64,000 nucleotides of DNA from Verrucomicrobiota bacterium. GTDB lineage: Bacteria > Verrucomicrobiota > Verrucomicrobiia > Limisphaerales > UBA1319. Position numbers and translations under genes: made by a program. Positions 35,921-46,052 of this stretch are shown here, one piece after another (the first letter of the stretch is position 1; each line of letters begins with the position of its first letter). The stretch covers positions 1 to 64,000 of the forward strand of contig JAKLHY010000021.1 of assembly GCA_022709905.1 (NCBI GenBank), given 5' to 3'. The notes beneath the pieces were generated by a model. That model saw only the letters and a program-made list of their open reading frames with translations. It was not told where the DNA came from and ran no database searches.

Positions 35921-38527
35921 CTATTGAATCTGGAATATCAAGCCGCTTTTGCGGCAATCGATTTTGACGCGGGCGTGGTCCTTGATTTCACCGGCCAGGA
36001 TTTGTCGCGAGAGCCCGGTTTCGACCTGGCGTTGGAGGTATCGTTTGAGGGGGCGTGCGCCGTAGACGGGATCGTAGCCGGCCCGGGCGATGTGTTCGCG
36101 GGCGGGTTCGGTCAGCTCGAGTTCGATATGACGCTCCGCCAATCGTTGACGAATCAATTCAACCTGCAAGTCAACGATCTTTTTGATTTCGTCGAGCGTC
36201 AGCGTTTTGAACAGGACGACATCATCGACGCGGTTCAGGAACTCGGGCCGGAAGTGATGCCGCAACTCGGCCAGGACTTTGCGTCTCAATCCTTCATCGA
36301 TCTCGCCGGTTGCGGAGATGTTTTCGGTCAGGAGGGGGCTGCCGATGTTGGAGGTCATGATGACGATGGTATTTTTAAAATTGACCGTCCGCCCCTGGCT
36401 ATCCGTGAGCCGGCCGTCGTCGAGGATCTGGAGCAAGGCGTTAAACACGTCGGGGTGGGCCTTTTCGATCTCGTCAAAAAGAATGACGCAATACGGTTTC
36501 CGGCGAACGGCTTCGGTGAGCTGGCCGCCTTCCTCGTATCCGACATAGCCCGGGGGGGCGCCAATGAGGCGGGCGACGGCGTGTTTTTCCATGTATTCGC
36601 TCATATCGATGCGAACCATGCTCTCCTCGCTGTCGAACAAGGATTCCGCCAGGGCCCGGCCCAGTTCGGTCTTGCCGACGCCGGTGGGACCCAGGAAAAG
36701 AAAGGATCCGATGGGCCGTTTGGGATCTTTGAGGCCGGACCGGGCGCGAATGACGGCGTCGGCGACGGCTTGCACGGCTTCATCCTGGCCGATGACGCGC
36801 TGGTGCAGGATCTGGTCCAGTCTCAGCAGTTTTTCTTTTTCTCCTTCGAGCAGGCGTGAAACGGGGATCTGGGTCCATCGGGAGACAATTTCAGCCACTT
36901 CGTCCGGAGTAACCTCCTCCTGGAGCAGGCGGGAGTCGTTGGGATTTCCGGCGGCACGGGTTTCGAGTTGTTTGAGTTGTTGTTCCAGGCCGGGCAATCG
37001 TCCGTATTTATATTCGGCCACGCGGCCGAGGTCTCCGCGTCGCTGGGCCTGTTCCATTTCATTGCGGGCGACTTCGATGGCTTCGCGCAATTTTTGGATA
37101 TCGCCGATGACACTTTTTTCGCCTTCCCAACGGGCCTTGAGGGCGTCGCGATCGCCTCGCAGGTTGGCGATGGACTTTTCAAGCTGAGCCAGGCGCTCCT
37201 TCGAGGCCTCATCCTTCTCCTTTCGCAAAGCCTCGCGCTCGATCTCGAGTTGCAGCAGACGGCGTTCGAGCTGCTCGAGTTCCTCGGGCATGCTCTCCAT
37301 TTCAGTGCGCAATTTGGCCGCGGCCTCATCGACCAGGTCGATGGCTTTGTCCGGCAGGAACCGATCGGAAATATAACGATGAGAGAGTTGGGCGGCGGCC
37401 ACCAGGGCGCCATCCTGGATTCTCACGCCATGATGCAGTTCGTAACGTTCGCGCAGCCCCCGAAGAATGGAAATGGTGTCTTCAACCGTTGGTTCATCCA
37501 CAAGCACCGGCTGGAAGCGCCGCTCGAGAGCCGCGTCTTTCTCAATGTGTTTGCGGTATTCGTCCAGAGTAGTGGCCCCGATGCAGTGCAGTTCGCCTCG
37601 GGCTAGCATGGGTTTGAGCATGTTGCCCGCGTCCATCGCTCCTTCCGCCTTTCCGGCACCCACCATCGTGTGCAATTCGTCGACAAACAGGACGATCTGG
37701 CCCTGGGCCCGCGCAATCTCCTGCAGCACTGCCTTGAGACGCTCCTCGAACTCGCCCCGATACTTGGCTCCCGCGATCAAAGCCCCGAGATCCAGGGCCA
37801 CAATGCGCTTCTCTTTCAGACTGTCCGGAACATCTCCCGCGACAATCCGCCGGGCTAGGCCCTCCACAATTGCCGTTTTCCCCACGCCCGGTTCTCCAAT
37901 CAAAACCGGATTGTTCTTTGTCCGACGGGACAAAACCTGGATGCACCTGCGGATTTCCTGGTCCCGGCCCACGACCGGATCCAGCCGGTTCTGCTGGGCC
38001 AGCCGTGTCAGGTCGCGTCCATATTTCTCCAAAGCCTCATAAGTCGCTTCCGGGTTGCTGCTCGTCACCCGATGATGCCCCCGCACCTCCGTCAGGGCCT
38101 TCAGAAAATCATCGCGGCGAAGGCCGAGTTCCTTGAAAACCTTCCCGATGCCCGTCCCCGTCGGCTCGCCAAACATCGCCAACACCAGGTGTTCAACGCT
38201 GACATACTCATCGCGCAGTTTCTTCGCCTCATCACCGGCTTTGGCCAGGACTTTGTTCAGACGCTGAGTCACCAAGAGCCCTTCCTCGGTGGTGGCGTCC
38301 CCGCTCACCCGGGGGATTCGACCCAGTTCCTCCTCGGTTTTTGCTTTGATCAAATCCAGAGCAACTCGTGCCTTCTCGAAAAGCCGGGGAATTAGGCCGT
38401 CCTCCTGTTCCATCAACGCCAAGGCCAGATGTTCGACATCAACCGCTTGATGTTGTCGGCTTGCGGCCAAGTTGCGGGCGGCCATTAGAGCGGCCTGCGA
38501 TTTCTCAGTGAACTTATTTAAGTCCAT
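35921..38527 (-). CDS. clpB: ATP-dependent disaggregase ClpB
   Basis: ClpB, about 868 residues from ATG 38527. A longer reading adds eight residues (MLMYGSVT) not typical of the family, since [14 protein letters not shown] is the usual start. It has the N-terminal Clp repeat domain, a first AAA+ module (Walker A GEPGVGKT, arm motif [12 protein letters not shown]), the regulatory coiled-coil middle domain (about 400-520), a second AAA+ module (GPTGVGKT) and the closing [15 protein letters not shown]. Together with DnaK, ClpB rescues aggregated proteins after heat stress. No dnaK or CIRCE-like inverted repeat is visible upstream. The region before its start holds two hairpins that more likely belong to the sdh message. 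The 35628-35920 gap downstream has nothing I recognise. Confidence 0.97.
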   Translation of the reverse strand: MDLNKFTEKSQAALMAARNLAASRQHQAVDVEHLALALMEQEDGLIPRLFEKARVALDLIKAKTEEELGRIPRVSGDATTEEGLLVTQRLNKVLAKAGDEAKKLRDEYVSVEHLVLAMFGEPTGTGIGKVFKELGLRRDDFLKALTEVRGHHRVTSSNPEATYEALEKYGRDLTRLAQQNRLDPVVGRDQEIRRCIQVLSRRTKNNPVLIGEPGVGKTAIVEGLARRIVAGDVPDSLKEKRIVALDLGALIAGAKYRGEFEERLKAVLQEIARAQGQIVLFVDELHTMVGAGKAEGAMDAGNMLKPMLARGELHCIGATTLDEYRKHIEKDAALERRFQPVLVDEPTVEDTISILRGLRERYELHHGVRIQDGALVAAAQLSHRYISDRFLPDKAIDLVDEAAAKLRTEMESMPEELEQLERRLLQLEIEREALRKEKDEASKERLAQLEKSIANLRGDRDALKARWEGEKSVIGDIQKLREAIEVARNEMEQAQRRGDLGRVAEYKYGRLPGLEQQLKQLETRAAGNPNDSRLLQEEVTPDEVAEIVSRWTQIPVSRLLEGEKEKLLRLDQILHQRVIGQDEAVQAVADAVIRARSGLKDPKRPIGSFLFLGPTGVGKTELGRALAESLFDSEESMVRIDMSEYMEKHAVARLIGAPPGYVGYEEGGQLTEAVRRKPYCVILFDEIEKAHPDVFNALLQILDDGRLTDSQGRTVNFKNTIVIMTSNIGSPLLTENISATGEIDEGLRRKVLAELRHHFRPEFLNRVDDVVLFKTLTLDEIKKIVDLQVELIRQRLAERHIELELTEPAREHIARAGYDPVYGARPLKRYLQRQVETGLSRQILAGEIKDHARVKIDCRKSGLIFQIQ

Positions 38528-38861
38528 AGTAACTGATCCATACATCAACAATCATGCCAAACAGATCCATGCGCCAAATTCCTCATATTTTGCTGATTAC
38601 CAATATAAAACGATTTTGATACATAGCGACAATATGACTCTTCTTGTGTGGGTTTAGCGGACGGCTTCTTCTGGGATGTGCCATAATTACTCAATCGTTC
38701 TGGGCCAGGCATGGCAGGGGGATGGGTTCGAGGAGCTGAATGGGTTGAGAGGGACTCGTGGGACTCGTCCCTCTGGAGATGATACTTTGGGAGGAACTTG
38801 TGGAACTTGTTCCTCCGGGGGGGGGATGGGATGACCGATGAGCGACCGAGCTCCGGGCGCA
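38528..38861. other. Intergenic region between sdhB and clpB
   Basis: This gene-free stretch of 334 bp has two parts. The part next to clpB (38528-38640) is AT-rich and probably contains the clpB promoter, though I cannot assign boxes securely. The part next to sdhB (38748-38816) carries two similar hairpins, listed separately. Confidence 0.5.
38748..38816. repeat. Two adjacent look-alike hairpins with compensating stem changes
   Basis: Hairpin 1 (38748-38774) pairs AGAGGGAC with GTCCCTCT around TCGTGGGACTC. Hairpin 2 (38790-38816) pairs GGAGGAAC with GTTCCTCC around TTGTGGAACTT. Both have 8-bp stems and 11-nt loops, and the loops are related copies. Differences between the stems are matched on both sides, so pairing has been kept. 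They lie just downstream of sdhB on its transcript. Confidence 0.75.
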
Positions 38862-39620
38862 TCAGGTATGTTTGGCGTTGGCTTTCAGGAGGGCGACTCC
38901 GTAATTGCGGTTCATTCGGGCGATGAAATCGAGGGTAATGCCTTTGGGGCAGACGGCTTCGCAGGAACCGGTATTGGTGCAATTGCCGAATCCTTCGGCA
39001 TCCATGGCTTTGACCATGTGGAGGACGCGGCGGTCTTTTTCAGTTTGACCTTGGGGGAGGAGGCCGAGGTGGGAGACTTTGGCGGCGACGAAGAGCATGG
39101 CGGAGGCGTTTTTGCAGGCGGCCACGCAGGCGCCGCAGCCGATGCAGGCGGCGGCATCCATGGCCAGGTCGGAGGCGGGTTTGGGGATTGGCAGGGCATT
39201 GGCTTCGGAGGCCTGGCCGGTGCTGACGGAGACGAATCCGCCGGCTTGGATGATGCGATCGAGGGCGGTGCGATCGACGACGAGGTCTTTGAGGACGGGG
39301 AACGGTTTGGCCCGCCACGGTTCGATGGTGATGACATCGCCTTCCTGGAAGTGGCGCAGGTGGAGCTGGCAGGCGGTGGTGTGACGGCGTTTTCCATGGG
39401 GTCGGCCATTGATGACAAGGGAGCAGGTGCCGCAGATGCCTTCGCGGCAATCGGAGTCGAAAGCGACCGGGTCCTGGCCTGTTTCGATGAGCTCTTCATT
39501 GAGCACGTCGAGCATTTCAAGAAAGGACATATCGGGGCTGACGTCGGGGATGGGGTATTCGACGAGGGCCCCTTGGGTCTGGGCGTTTTTCTGTCGCCAG
39601 ATGCGTAAGGTTAATTTCAT
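38862..39620 (-). CDS. sdhB: Succinate dehydrogenase/fumarate reductase iron-sulfur subunit
   Basis: A 252-residue SdhB. Cysteines for the [2Fe-2S] cluster are C58, C63, C66 and C84 (CREGICGTC and TTACQ). The [4Fe-4S] and [3Fe-4S] sites begin with C159-x2-C162-x2-C165-x3-C169 and [14 protein letters not shown]. It carries electrons from the flavin in SdhA to the quinone site in the membrane subunit. Its ATG overlaps the sdhA stop by one base (TAATG), showing translational coupling. It is the last gene of sdhCAB; the two hairpins downstream may end or stabilise the transcript. Confidence 0.95.
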   Translation of the reverse strand: MKLTLRIWRQKNAQTQGALVEYPIPDVSPDMSFLEMLDVLNEELIETGQDPVAFDSDCREGICGTCSLVINGRPHGKRRHTTACQLHLRHFQEGDVITIEPWRAKPFPVLKDLVVDRTALDRIIQAGGFVSVSTGQASEANALPIPKPASDLAMDAAACIGCGACVAACKNASAMLFVAAKVSHLGLLPQGQTEKDRRVLHMVKAMDAEGFGNCTNTGSCEAVCPKGITLDFIARMNRNYGVALLKANAKHT

Positions 39621-41533
39621 TACTTGTAGCTCCTCTGGGTCATTTTCAATTCTTCGTAAACCAGGGGTTCTTTGTTGAGCAGGGGGGGGCGGTCATCGCC
39701 CTGATATTCCCAGGCGGCGACGAACGAGAATTCCTGATCATTGCGGAGCGCCTCGCCGTCTTCGGTTTGGAACTCCTCGCGGAAATGACCTCCGCAGGAT
39801 TCGCGGCGCATCAGGGCATCCTGGCAGAGCAATTCGGCGAATTCCATGTAATCGGCGACGCGTCCGGCCATTTCGAGGGCCTGGTTAAATTCCATGGGTT
39901 CGCCGCTGACGTTAAGGGTCCGCCAGAATTCGTCGCGCAATTCGGGGATACGTTTGAGGGCGGTTTTGAGGCCGTTTTCGGTTCGGCTCATGCCGCATTT
40001 TTCCCACAGGAGTTTCCCGAGTTCGCGATGGAGGGATGTGGGGGTGTGTTTGCCGTGGCCGGACAGGAGTTTTTTGATGCGGCTTTCGACGTCGGCGGCA
40101 GCTTTTTTGAACTCGGCGTGGTCGGTGGCGGGCTTAAACTTTTTGGCAGTGGCGAAGTAATGTCCCAGGGTTTGGGGCAGGATGAAGTAGCCGTCGGCGA
40201 GGCCCTGCATAAGGGCGCTGGCGCCGAGGCGGTTGGCGCCGTGATCGGAGAAGTTGGCTTCGCCGATGACGAAGAGGCCCGGGATGTTGCTCATGAGGTG
40301 GTAGTCGACCCACAGTCCGCCCATGGTGTAATGGACTGCGGGGTAAATGCGCATGGGCTGTTGGTAGGCGTCCTCTCCGGTGATGCACTCGTACATTTCG
40401 AACAGGTTGCCGTAACGTTCCTGGATGACCTCGAGTCCGAGGCGTTTGATGGAATCGGCAAAATCGAGGTAGACGCCGAGACCGCTGGGGCCGATGCCGC
40501 GGCCTTCGTCGCAGACGACCTTGGCGGCGCGGGAGGCGATATCGCGGGGGGCCAGGTTGCCGTAGGTGGGGTAGCGGCGTTCGAGGTAGTAGTCGCGTTC
40601 GTTTTCGGGGATCGAGCTTGGGAGGCGCCGGTCGCCTTTATTGGCCGGGACCCAGACGCGTCCGTCATTGCGCAAGGACTCGGACATGAGGGTCAGCTTG
40701 GACTGGTGATCGCCGCTGACGGGGATGCAGGTGGGGTGGATTTGGGTGAAGCAGGGATTGGCGAAGGCGGCCCCTTTTTTATAGGCGCGGTAGGTGGCGG
40801 TGACATTGCAATTGCGGGCGTTGGTGGAGAGGAAGAAGGCATTGCCATAACCGCCTGTGGCCAGGACGACGGCATCGGCGGCATGGACGCCGATCTTGCC
40901 GTTGACCAGATCGCGGACCACGATGCCTTTGGCTTGTCCGTCGACGACCACCAGGTCCAGCATTTCGGTTCGGGAGAACATTTTCACGCCGCCAGCCGCG
41001 ATCTGACGCGACAAGGCCTGGTAGGCGCCCAGCAAGAGCTGTTGTCCGGTCTGGCCGCGGGCGTAAAAGGTGCGGGAGACCTGAGCTCCGCCAAACGAAC
41101 GATTGGCGAGCATGCCGCCGTATTCGCGGGCGAACGGGACGCCTTGGGCGACGCATTGATCAATCACGCGAGAACTCAACTCGGCCAAGCGGTAGACGTT
41201 GGCGTCGCGAGCCCGAAAATCGCCCCCCTTGATCGTGTCGTAGAACATCCGATGGACGCTGTCGCCGTCGTTGGCATAATTCTTGGCGGCGTTGATGCCG
41301 CCCTGGGCGGCGATGCTGTGGGCGCGGCGCGCGCTGTCCTGGTAGCAGAAACATTTAACCTGATAGCCCAGTTCCGCCAGCGAGGCGGCCGCCGAAGCGC
41401 CAGCGAGGCCCGAACCCACGACAATGACCTCGAATTTTCGCTTATTGGCGGGATTGACCAGTTTGGTGTCGAGCACGAAGTGGTGCCATTTCTTTTCCAG
41501 CGGACCAGCGGGGATGCGGGCATCGAGTTTCAT
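39620..41533 (-). CDS. sdhA: Succinate dehydrogenase/fumarate reductase flavoprotein subunit
   Basis: A 637-residue SdhA that interconverts succinate and fumarate with covalently bound FAD. The dinucleotide fold is [20 protein letters not shown], and the likely FAD-linked histidine is H72 in [18 protein letters not shown]. Substrate-site blocks include [24 protein letters not shown] and RREYGGML-like [16 protein letters not shown]. The length and the opening [20 protein letters not shown] fit the soluble subunit of single-membrane-subunit enzymes (Bacteroidetes/epsilon type). It lies 18 bp after sdhC and overlaps sdhB by one base. Confidence 0.96.
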   Translation of the reverse strand: MKLDARIPAGPLEKKWHHFVLDTKLVNPANKRKFEVIVVGSGLAGASAAASLAELGYQVKCFCYQDSARRAHSIAAQGGINAAKNYANDGDSVHRMFYDTIKGGDFRARDANVYRLAELSSRVIDQCVAQGVPFAREYGGMLANRSFGGAQVSRTFYARGQTGQQLLLGAYQALSRQIAAGGVKMFSRTEMLDLVVVDGQAKGIVVRDLVNGKIGVHAADAVVLATGGYGNAFFLSTNARNCNVTATYRAYKKGAAFANPCFTQIHPTCIPVSGDHQSKLTLMSESLRNDGRVWVPANKGDRRLPSSIPENERDYYLERRYPTYGNLAPRDIASRAAKVVCDEGRGIGPSGLGVYLDFADSIKRLGLEVIQERYGNLFEMYECITGEDAYQQPMRIYPAVHYTMGGLWVDYHLMSNIPGLFVIGEANFSDHGANRLGASALMQGLADGYFILPQTLGHYFATAKKFKPATDHAEFKKAAADVESRIKKLLSGHGKHTPTSLHRELGKLLWEKCGMSRTENGLKTALKRIPELRDEFWRTLNVSGEPMEFNQALEMAGRVADYMEFAELLCQDALMRRESCGGHFREEFQTEDGEALRNDQEFSFVAAWEYQGDDRPPLLNKEPLVYEELKMTQRSYK

Positions 41534-41551
41534 GGAAATCAGAGGAATAAA

Positions 41552-42232
41552 TTACTTGATCAGGCCGGAAAGGACGGCCACGGGAATGGACAGGCTTCCC
41601 AATCCGTAGAATACGGCCACGACGATGGCCAGGCGGTCCAGGAACCATCGGAACATCTGGTTTCGCAGACCGAAAGACTGGAACATGCTGCTGATGCCAT
41701 GGCTGAGGTGAAAGCTAAGGAGGCTGGTTCCCAAGATGTAGAAACAGGAGATCCAGACGTTGGAAAAGCCCTGAATCATCATCCGGTAGACATCGAGATA
41801 TCCCGTCACCGGATCCTTCATGCCGGCATATTCGGGATGGAACGCCTTGACGGTGAAATGAAGGAGGTGATAGACGATGAAGCACGCCACGACCAGGCCG
41901 GTCACAATCATGGTCCGCGAGGCATAGCTGGCCTCCACCGGATCCGGACAGGCGTACCCGACCGGCCGCGCCCGTTTGTTCTCCGCCCAAACCTGGATGG
42001 CCAGGAAGACGTGAAGACCCGCCACGACCAGGAGAAAAAGACGGAAAGCCCAAACCATCAGAGGCTTGGATTGCAGGAAGTGAGCGTAGGTGTTCAGGGC
42101 CTCAGGCCCCAGGAATATTTGCAAATTACCCAGCAGATGCACGACGACAAAACCGAACAGCATGCATCCCGTGATGGCGAGCAAATACTTCTTGCCAATC
42201 GAGGAACCCAATAGCCTGAACCATTTTTTCAT
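41552..42232 (-). CDS. sdhC: Succinate dehydrogenase cytochrome b membrane subunit
   Basis: A 226-residue protein from ATG 42232; an upstream reading to 42400 has no similarity and is rejected. It has five hydrophobic helices with the histidines expected of the di-heme b558-type anchor: VVVHLLGN, GLHVFLAIQVW, VYHLLHFTVKAFHP and SFHLSHGISSMFQ. It anchors the soluble subunits and exchanges electrons with quinone. A single anchor gene (no sdhD) places the enzyme in the B-type family, which includes both dehydrogenases and fumarate reductases. The direction used in the cell cannot be read from sequence. It is the first gene of the operon, with an AT-rich region upstream. Confidence 0.93.
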   Translation of the reverse strand: MKKWFRLLGSSIGKKYLLAITGCMLFGFVVVHLLGNLQIFLGPEALNTYAHFLQSKPLMVWAFRLFLLVVAGLHVFLAIQVWAENKRARPVGYACPDPVEASYASRTMIVTGLVVACFIVYHLLHFTVKAFHPEYAGMKDPVTGYLDVYRMMIQGFSNVWISCFYILGTSLLSFHLSHGISSMFQSFGLRNQMFRWFLDRLAIVVAVFYGLGSLSIPVAVLSGLIK

Positions 42233-42688
42233 GAACGCTGTGTTGTCGCTGTTTGTAACGTCATTTTCTCGGCGCCGCTTTGACGCCCGCCCGGCGCCGC
42301 AGCATGCTGGAAGATCAAACAAATATCCTGGCGGGCTGCAACCCTGATGGAGACCATCCGACGCGCGCCGGAATGTAAACGCCGCCGGGGAACGCGTCAA
42401 CGCAGTTGATTCAATATTTAGGCAAAATAATAAAATATATTAATAAAACTATAATACTGTCGCTGCGGGATCAATCCCGCGGTCCAGCCTGTCGCATGAC
42501 TCTCGCTTCAGAGCCGGGAACAATCGGCGCGCGCTCTTCCTGGCCTATTTTGGCGAGCGTTGTCCCGAATCGTGCTGCGGCGGATGCGACAACTGGATGG
42601 AGCCACGGGTGGAGTATGAAGGGACAGGGGATGCCATTGGTAAGAAAGGCCTTGGCATTTGGCTGTTAACGGGATAATCCCCTGGGGC
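42233..42688. promoter_or_regulatory. Divergent AT-rich region between sdhC and symporter
   Basis: This 456-bp divergent intergenic region contains a marked AT-rich block at about 42405-42460 (for example AAATAATAAAATATATTAAT), unlike its GC-rich surroundings. It probably holds promoters for both sdhCAB and the symporter gene. I cannot assign -35/-10 pairs with confidence. The rest of the stretch has no recognisable gene. Confidence 0.45.
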
Positions 42689-44158
42689 ATGCGTCTCTTC
42701 ACGATATGGGATTGGGTCGTGGTGGCAGCCTACCTGGGGGGCATCATCGTATTTGGGATCTGGATAGGCCGGGGGCAGAAGACCACGCGGGATTATTTTC
42801 TTGGAAGCAGGAATGTGCCGTGGTGGGGGGTAGGTTTATCGATTATCGCGACGGAGACCAGCGCGCTGACGTTCATCGGAGTGCCGGCAATGGCCTATGG
42901 CGGCGACTTGAGTTTCATTCAGATCATCCTGGGGTATGTGGTGGCTCGGGTGATTTTGGCGGCGGTTTTGGTGCCGCATTATTTTCGGGGGGAGGTCTAT
43001 TCGCCGTATCAGTTGATTACGCGGGTGTTTGGGCCGGGTGCGGGTCGGATGACGGGAGGGTTGTTTTTACTGAGCGGGACATTGGCGGCGGGCGTGCGGG
43101 TGTATGTGACCAGCATACCGTTGCAGCTGATGTTGGGGATCAGCCTGTTTTGGGCGGTGATTTTATTTGTTTTACTGAGTTGGATTTACACCTGTGTGGG
43201 GGGCATCAAGGCGGTGATTTGGACGGATGTGATTCAGCTGGTGCTGTTTTTAGGGGGGGGGATGTTTACGATGGTATATCTGGGGACTCTGGCGCCGGGC
43301 GGTTGGACATCGGCGATGGCGATGGCGGGTGAGGCGGGCAAGTTGCACTGGTTGAACATGGAATTCGGCTGGGGGATGCCTTTTAACGTATGGATGGGTT
43401 TATTGGGGGGGACGGTCCAGGTGATGTCCTCGCATGGGGCGGATCAGTTGATTGTGCAGCGGGTATTATCTTGCAAGGGTGTGCCGGACGGGCGGCGGGC
43501 GCTGATGCTGAGTGCGGTGTTGATTCTGCCGATATTCCTGATGTTTCTGATGGTGGGCATTCTGCTGTGGGTTTTTTATCAGCAGCATCCGTTGCAGATG
43601 CCGTTGCCGGCGAACCAGGCGGGGCTCAAGCAGAACGACTATCTGTTTCCGATCTTCATTTTGACAGAAATGCCGCCGGTGATCCGGGGGCTGTTGGTGG
43701 TGGCGGTTCTTTCGGCGGCGATGTCGTCGATCAGTTCGGCGTTATCGGCTTTGGCCTCGGTATCGACGATGGATTTTGCGGGCTGGATTCGGCGGGGGAA
43801 GAGCGGCGGGGCGCCGGGGATATTGGGGGGGCGATTGGCGACGTTATTTTGGGCGGTGATGCTGGTTTTGGTGGCCTATGCGAGTCGGGAGGCGGAGTTG
43901 GTATTGAACCTGGCTTTTTCGCTGAGCGGGATTACAAGCGGGGCGTTGTTGAGCGGGGTATTGCTGGCGCTGTTTGCTCCGGGTGTATCTCCGGCATCGG
44001 TGGTAATCGGGCTGGTGGGTTCGGTGGGAACGCTGGTGGCGATCCAGTGGGGGGCGGGGCAGGGGGTGGCCTGGCCCTGGTATACCTTGATTGGAACGGG
44101 GGCGGGACTTGGGGCGGCGGGTGTAATTGCCGCTTGCAGCGGGCGTCATGGCCGCTAA
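42689..44158 (+). CDS. Sodium/solute symporter (SSS family)
   Basis: A 489-residue inner-membrane transporter from ATG 42689; a TTG at 42659 would add ten residues. The sodium:solute symporter family is recognisable from WDWVVVAAYLGGIIVFGIWI, the RDYFLGSRNVPWWGVGLSII signature with TETSALTFIGVPA, GGIKAVIWTDVIQ and the MSSISSALSALASVS block of helix 8. About 13 helices are expected. The substrate (sugar, sialic acid, amino acid or similar) cannot be named. The CcsA-like gene follows after 9 bp, so this gene may start a transcript that continues into hemA and hemC. Confidence 0.9.
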   Translation: MRLFTIWDWVVVAAYLGGIIVFGIWIGRGQKTTRDYFLGSRNVPWWGVGLSIIATETSALTFIGVPAMAYGGDLSFIQIILGYVVARVILAAVLVPHYFRGEVYSPYQLITRVFGPGAGRMTGGLFLLSGTLAAGVRVYVTSIPLQLMLGISLFWAVILFVLLSWIYTCVGGIKAVIWTDVIQLVLFLGGGMFTMVYLGTLAPGGWTSAMAMAGEAGKLHWLNMEFGWGMPFNVWMGLLGGTVQVMSSHGADQLIVQRVLSCKGVPDGRRALMLSAVLILPIFLMFLMVGILLWVFYQQHPLQMPLPANQAGLKQNDYLFPIFILTEMPPVIRGLLVVAVLSAAMSSISSALSALASVSTMDFAGWIRRGKSGGAPGILGGRLATLFWAVMLVLVAYASREAELVLNLAFSLSGITSGALLSGVLLALFAPGVSPASVVIGLVGSVGTLVAIQWGAGQGVAWPWYTLIGTGAGLGAAGVIAACSGRHGR

Positions 44159-44167
44159 CTTAGGGCT

Positions 44168-44989
44168 GTGTCCTGGTTTACTGATCGGCACTGTTTTGCG
44201 TTGGCCGTGGTCATCTACGGGGTGGCCATGATGCACTCGTTTTTTCTTTGGCGTCAGGGATTTCGCCGGCACGATTTCATTAACTATGGGATTCTGTTTC
44301 TCGGTTTTTTATTTCACACGACGGCGATGTTGAAACGCGGGTTTTCACTGGAGCGCTGTCCGATCCACAACCTGTTTGAGGCGACGATGTTCATCGATTG
44401 GACGATCGTGACGGTCTATCTGGTCTTGGGGGTGGTGCCGCGGTTGCGTCATTTGGGGGCGTTTGCGACGCCGCTGATCGTGTCGTTGGGGGTTTTCGCG
44501 CTGATGCCGGACCTGGACGGGGCCGGTTTGGAGCCGCAGTTCGGGCATTGGTGGACGAGTCTGCATGCGGCGCTGAGTCTTTTGGCGTATGGGGCTTTCG
44601 GGTTGAGCGCGGTGGCGGCGTTGATGTATTTGACCCAGGATCATGACTTGAAGTTCCAGAAGTTCCGGGCGGTTTTTTCGCTGTTGCCGTCCATTCAGCG
44701 ACTCGAGGGCTTGGCTGTGCGGCTGGTTTTTTGCGGGGTGGTGTTATTGGGGATGGGGTTGTTGGTGGGTTTTGCCGGGGTGAAGCAGCAGTATGGAGTG
44801 TATTACAAGTCAGATCCCAAGATCCATTGGTCTTTGTTGGTTTGGATGTTTTATTTGGGGATATTAGTGGCCAAGGGCTGGTATGCGCAGCGTGGCCGAC
44901 GTTTCGCCTGGGGATCAATTGGTGGATTTATCTTTGTGCTCCTGACGTTTTGGGGGTTTAATCTCTTTTCCACGATTCATCATCCGTAA
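44168..44989 (+). CDS. CcsA/HemX-type cytochrome c assembly membrane protein
   Basis: A 273-residue polytopic protein starting at GTG 44168. It has about eight hydrophobic helices, with HTTAMLKRGFSLERCPIHNL near the N-terminus and WWTSLHAALSLLAYGAFGLS in the middle. This is the pattern of the CcmC/CcsA/HemX family, which binds or exports heme. The WGxxWxWD heme motif of true CcsA is not visible, so HemX-like is the more careful name. Its position 4 bp before hemA supports a role in heme supply or in controlling glutamyl-tRNA reductase, as proposed for HemX in other bacteria. Function is inferred. Confidence 0.75.
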   Translation: MSWFTDRHCFALAVVIYGVAMMHSFFLWRQGFRRHDFINYGILFLGFLFHTTAMLKRGFSLERCPIHNLFEATMFIDWTIVTVYLVLGVVPRLRHLGAFATPLIVSLGVFALMPDLDGAGLEPQFGHWWTSLHAALSLLAYGAFGLSAVAALMYLTQDHDLKFQKFRAVFSLLPSIQRLEGLAVRLVFCGVVLLGMGLLVGFAGVKQQYGVYYKSDPKIHWSLLVWMFYLGILVAKGWYAQRGRRFAWGSIGGFIFVLLTFWGFNLFSTIHHP

Positions 44990-44993
44990 GCCG

Positions 44994-46052
44994 ATGCCGA
45001 TTGTTGTCATAGGTTTGAGTCACCACACCGCGCCGGTGGAGGTGCGTGAGAAACTGGCCTTTTCGGAGGCCATGATTCCGGAGTCTTTGACCAGAATGTG
45101 CGAGCAGGGACTGGCGCAGGAGGCGGTGATTCTGTCGACATGCAACCGGGTGGAGATTTACGCGGTGACTCAGGAGCCGGCGTTGATGGCGCATGCGAGT
45201 CTGAAGCAATTTCTTCGGGATGCGCATCAATATGAGGAACCGCTGGACAACTCGGTCTATTTCCGGGGGGAACCTCAGAGTCTGGAACATTTATTCCGGG
45301 TGGCTTGCGGGCTGGATTCGATGGTGCTGGGGGAGACCGAGATCCTGGGCCAGCTGAAACACGCGTATGAGCTGGCCCGATTGAACAAGAGCACGGGGAA
45401 CCAGCTGAACCGGGTATTTCAGAAGGCGTTTAACGTGGCCAAACAGGTGCGGACCGAGACGAACATCCAGCGGGGCAGCGTATCGGTGGCCAGTGTGGCC
45501 GTGGAACTGGCGGAGAAGATTTTCAGCACCTTGAAGGGGCAGCATGTCATGGTTTTGGGGGCCGGGGACACGAGCGAGAAGACCGCGCGGGCGTTGATGA
45601 GCCGGGGGGCGGGAAGCCTGGTGGTGTCCAACCGCACGTTTGAGCGCGCCCAGGCTTTGGCGGCGGAGCTGGGGGGGCGGGCGGTTTCCTTTCATGACTG
45701 GCCCAAGATTTTCGAGCCGATTGATATTGTGATCAGCTGCACGGCGGCGCCCGATTATCTGATCGACCGCACCCTGCTGGGGCCCCTGATGAAGGAGCGT
45801 AAGAACCGTCCTTTGCTTTTGATCGATATCGCGGTGCCGCGCGATGTGCAGCCCGAGGTCAACCTGTTGGACAACGTTTACCTATATAACATCGACGATC
45901 TGCAATCGATAGCGGACAGCTATTTGAGGAGCCGGCAGGAGGAAATTGCCCACTGTGAGAAGATCATTCGTGAGAAGATTCGGGCATTGCTTGGCCGGCG
46001 GGGCGAGTCCGACTCCTCGGTATCGGGCGGGTTGGCTTTGGGAAAATCCTGA
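44994..46052 (+). CDS. hemA: Glutamyl-tRNA reductase
   Basis: A 352-residue HemA that reduces glutamyl-tRNA to glutamate-1-semialdehyde, the first step of C5-pathway tetrapyrrole synthesis. The opening is IVVIGLSHHTAPVEVREKL and the catalytic cysteine is C50 in STCNRVEIYAV. GLDSMVLGETEILGQ and the NADPH-binding VMVLGAGDTSEKTARAL are intact. It is about 65 residues shorter than the usual ~420, because the C-terminal dimerisation domain stops soon after SYLRSRQEEIAHCEKIIREK. hemC starts at its stop codon (TGATG). Confidence 0.95.
   Translation: MPIVVIGLSHHTAPVEVREKLAFSEAMIPESLTRMCEQGLAQEAVILSTCNRVEIYAVTQEPALMAHASLKQFLRDAHQYEEPLDNSVYFRGEPQSLEHLFRVACGLDSMVLGETEILGQLKHAYELARLNKSTGNQLNRVFQKAFNVAKQVRTETNIQRGSVSVASVAVELAEKIFSTLKGQHVMVLGAGDTSEKTARALMSRGAGSLVVSNRTFERAQALAAELGGRAVSFHDWPKIFEPIDIVISCTAAPDYLIDRTLLGPLMKERKNRPLLLIDIAVPRDVQPEVNLLDNVYLYNIDDLQSIADSYLRSRQEEIAHCEKIIREKIRALLGRRGESDSSVSGGLALGKS

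Noticed and set aside
38748..38816. CRISPR-like repeats
   Set aside because: There are only two units, both palindromic, with no spacers or cas genes in the window.
39767..42214. 815-residue open frame on the plus strand opposite sdhA and sdhC
   Set aside because: It is an antisense shadow of well-conserved genes in GC-rich DNA. Its low-complexity Gly/Asp/Val-rich translation matches no family.
42401..42658. Small ORF before the symporter gene
   Set aside because: Short frames here lack a ribosome-binding site and similarity. The AT-rich block is better explained as divergent promoters.
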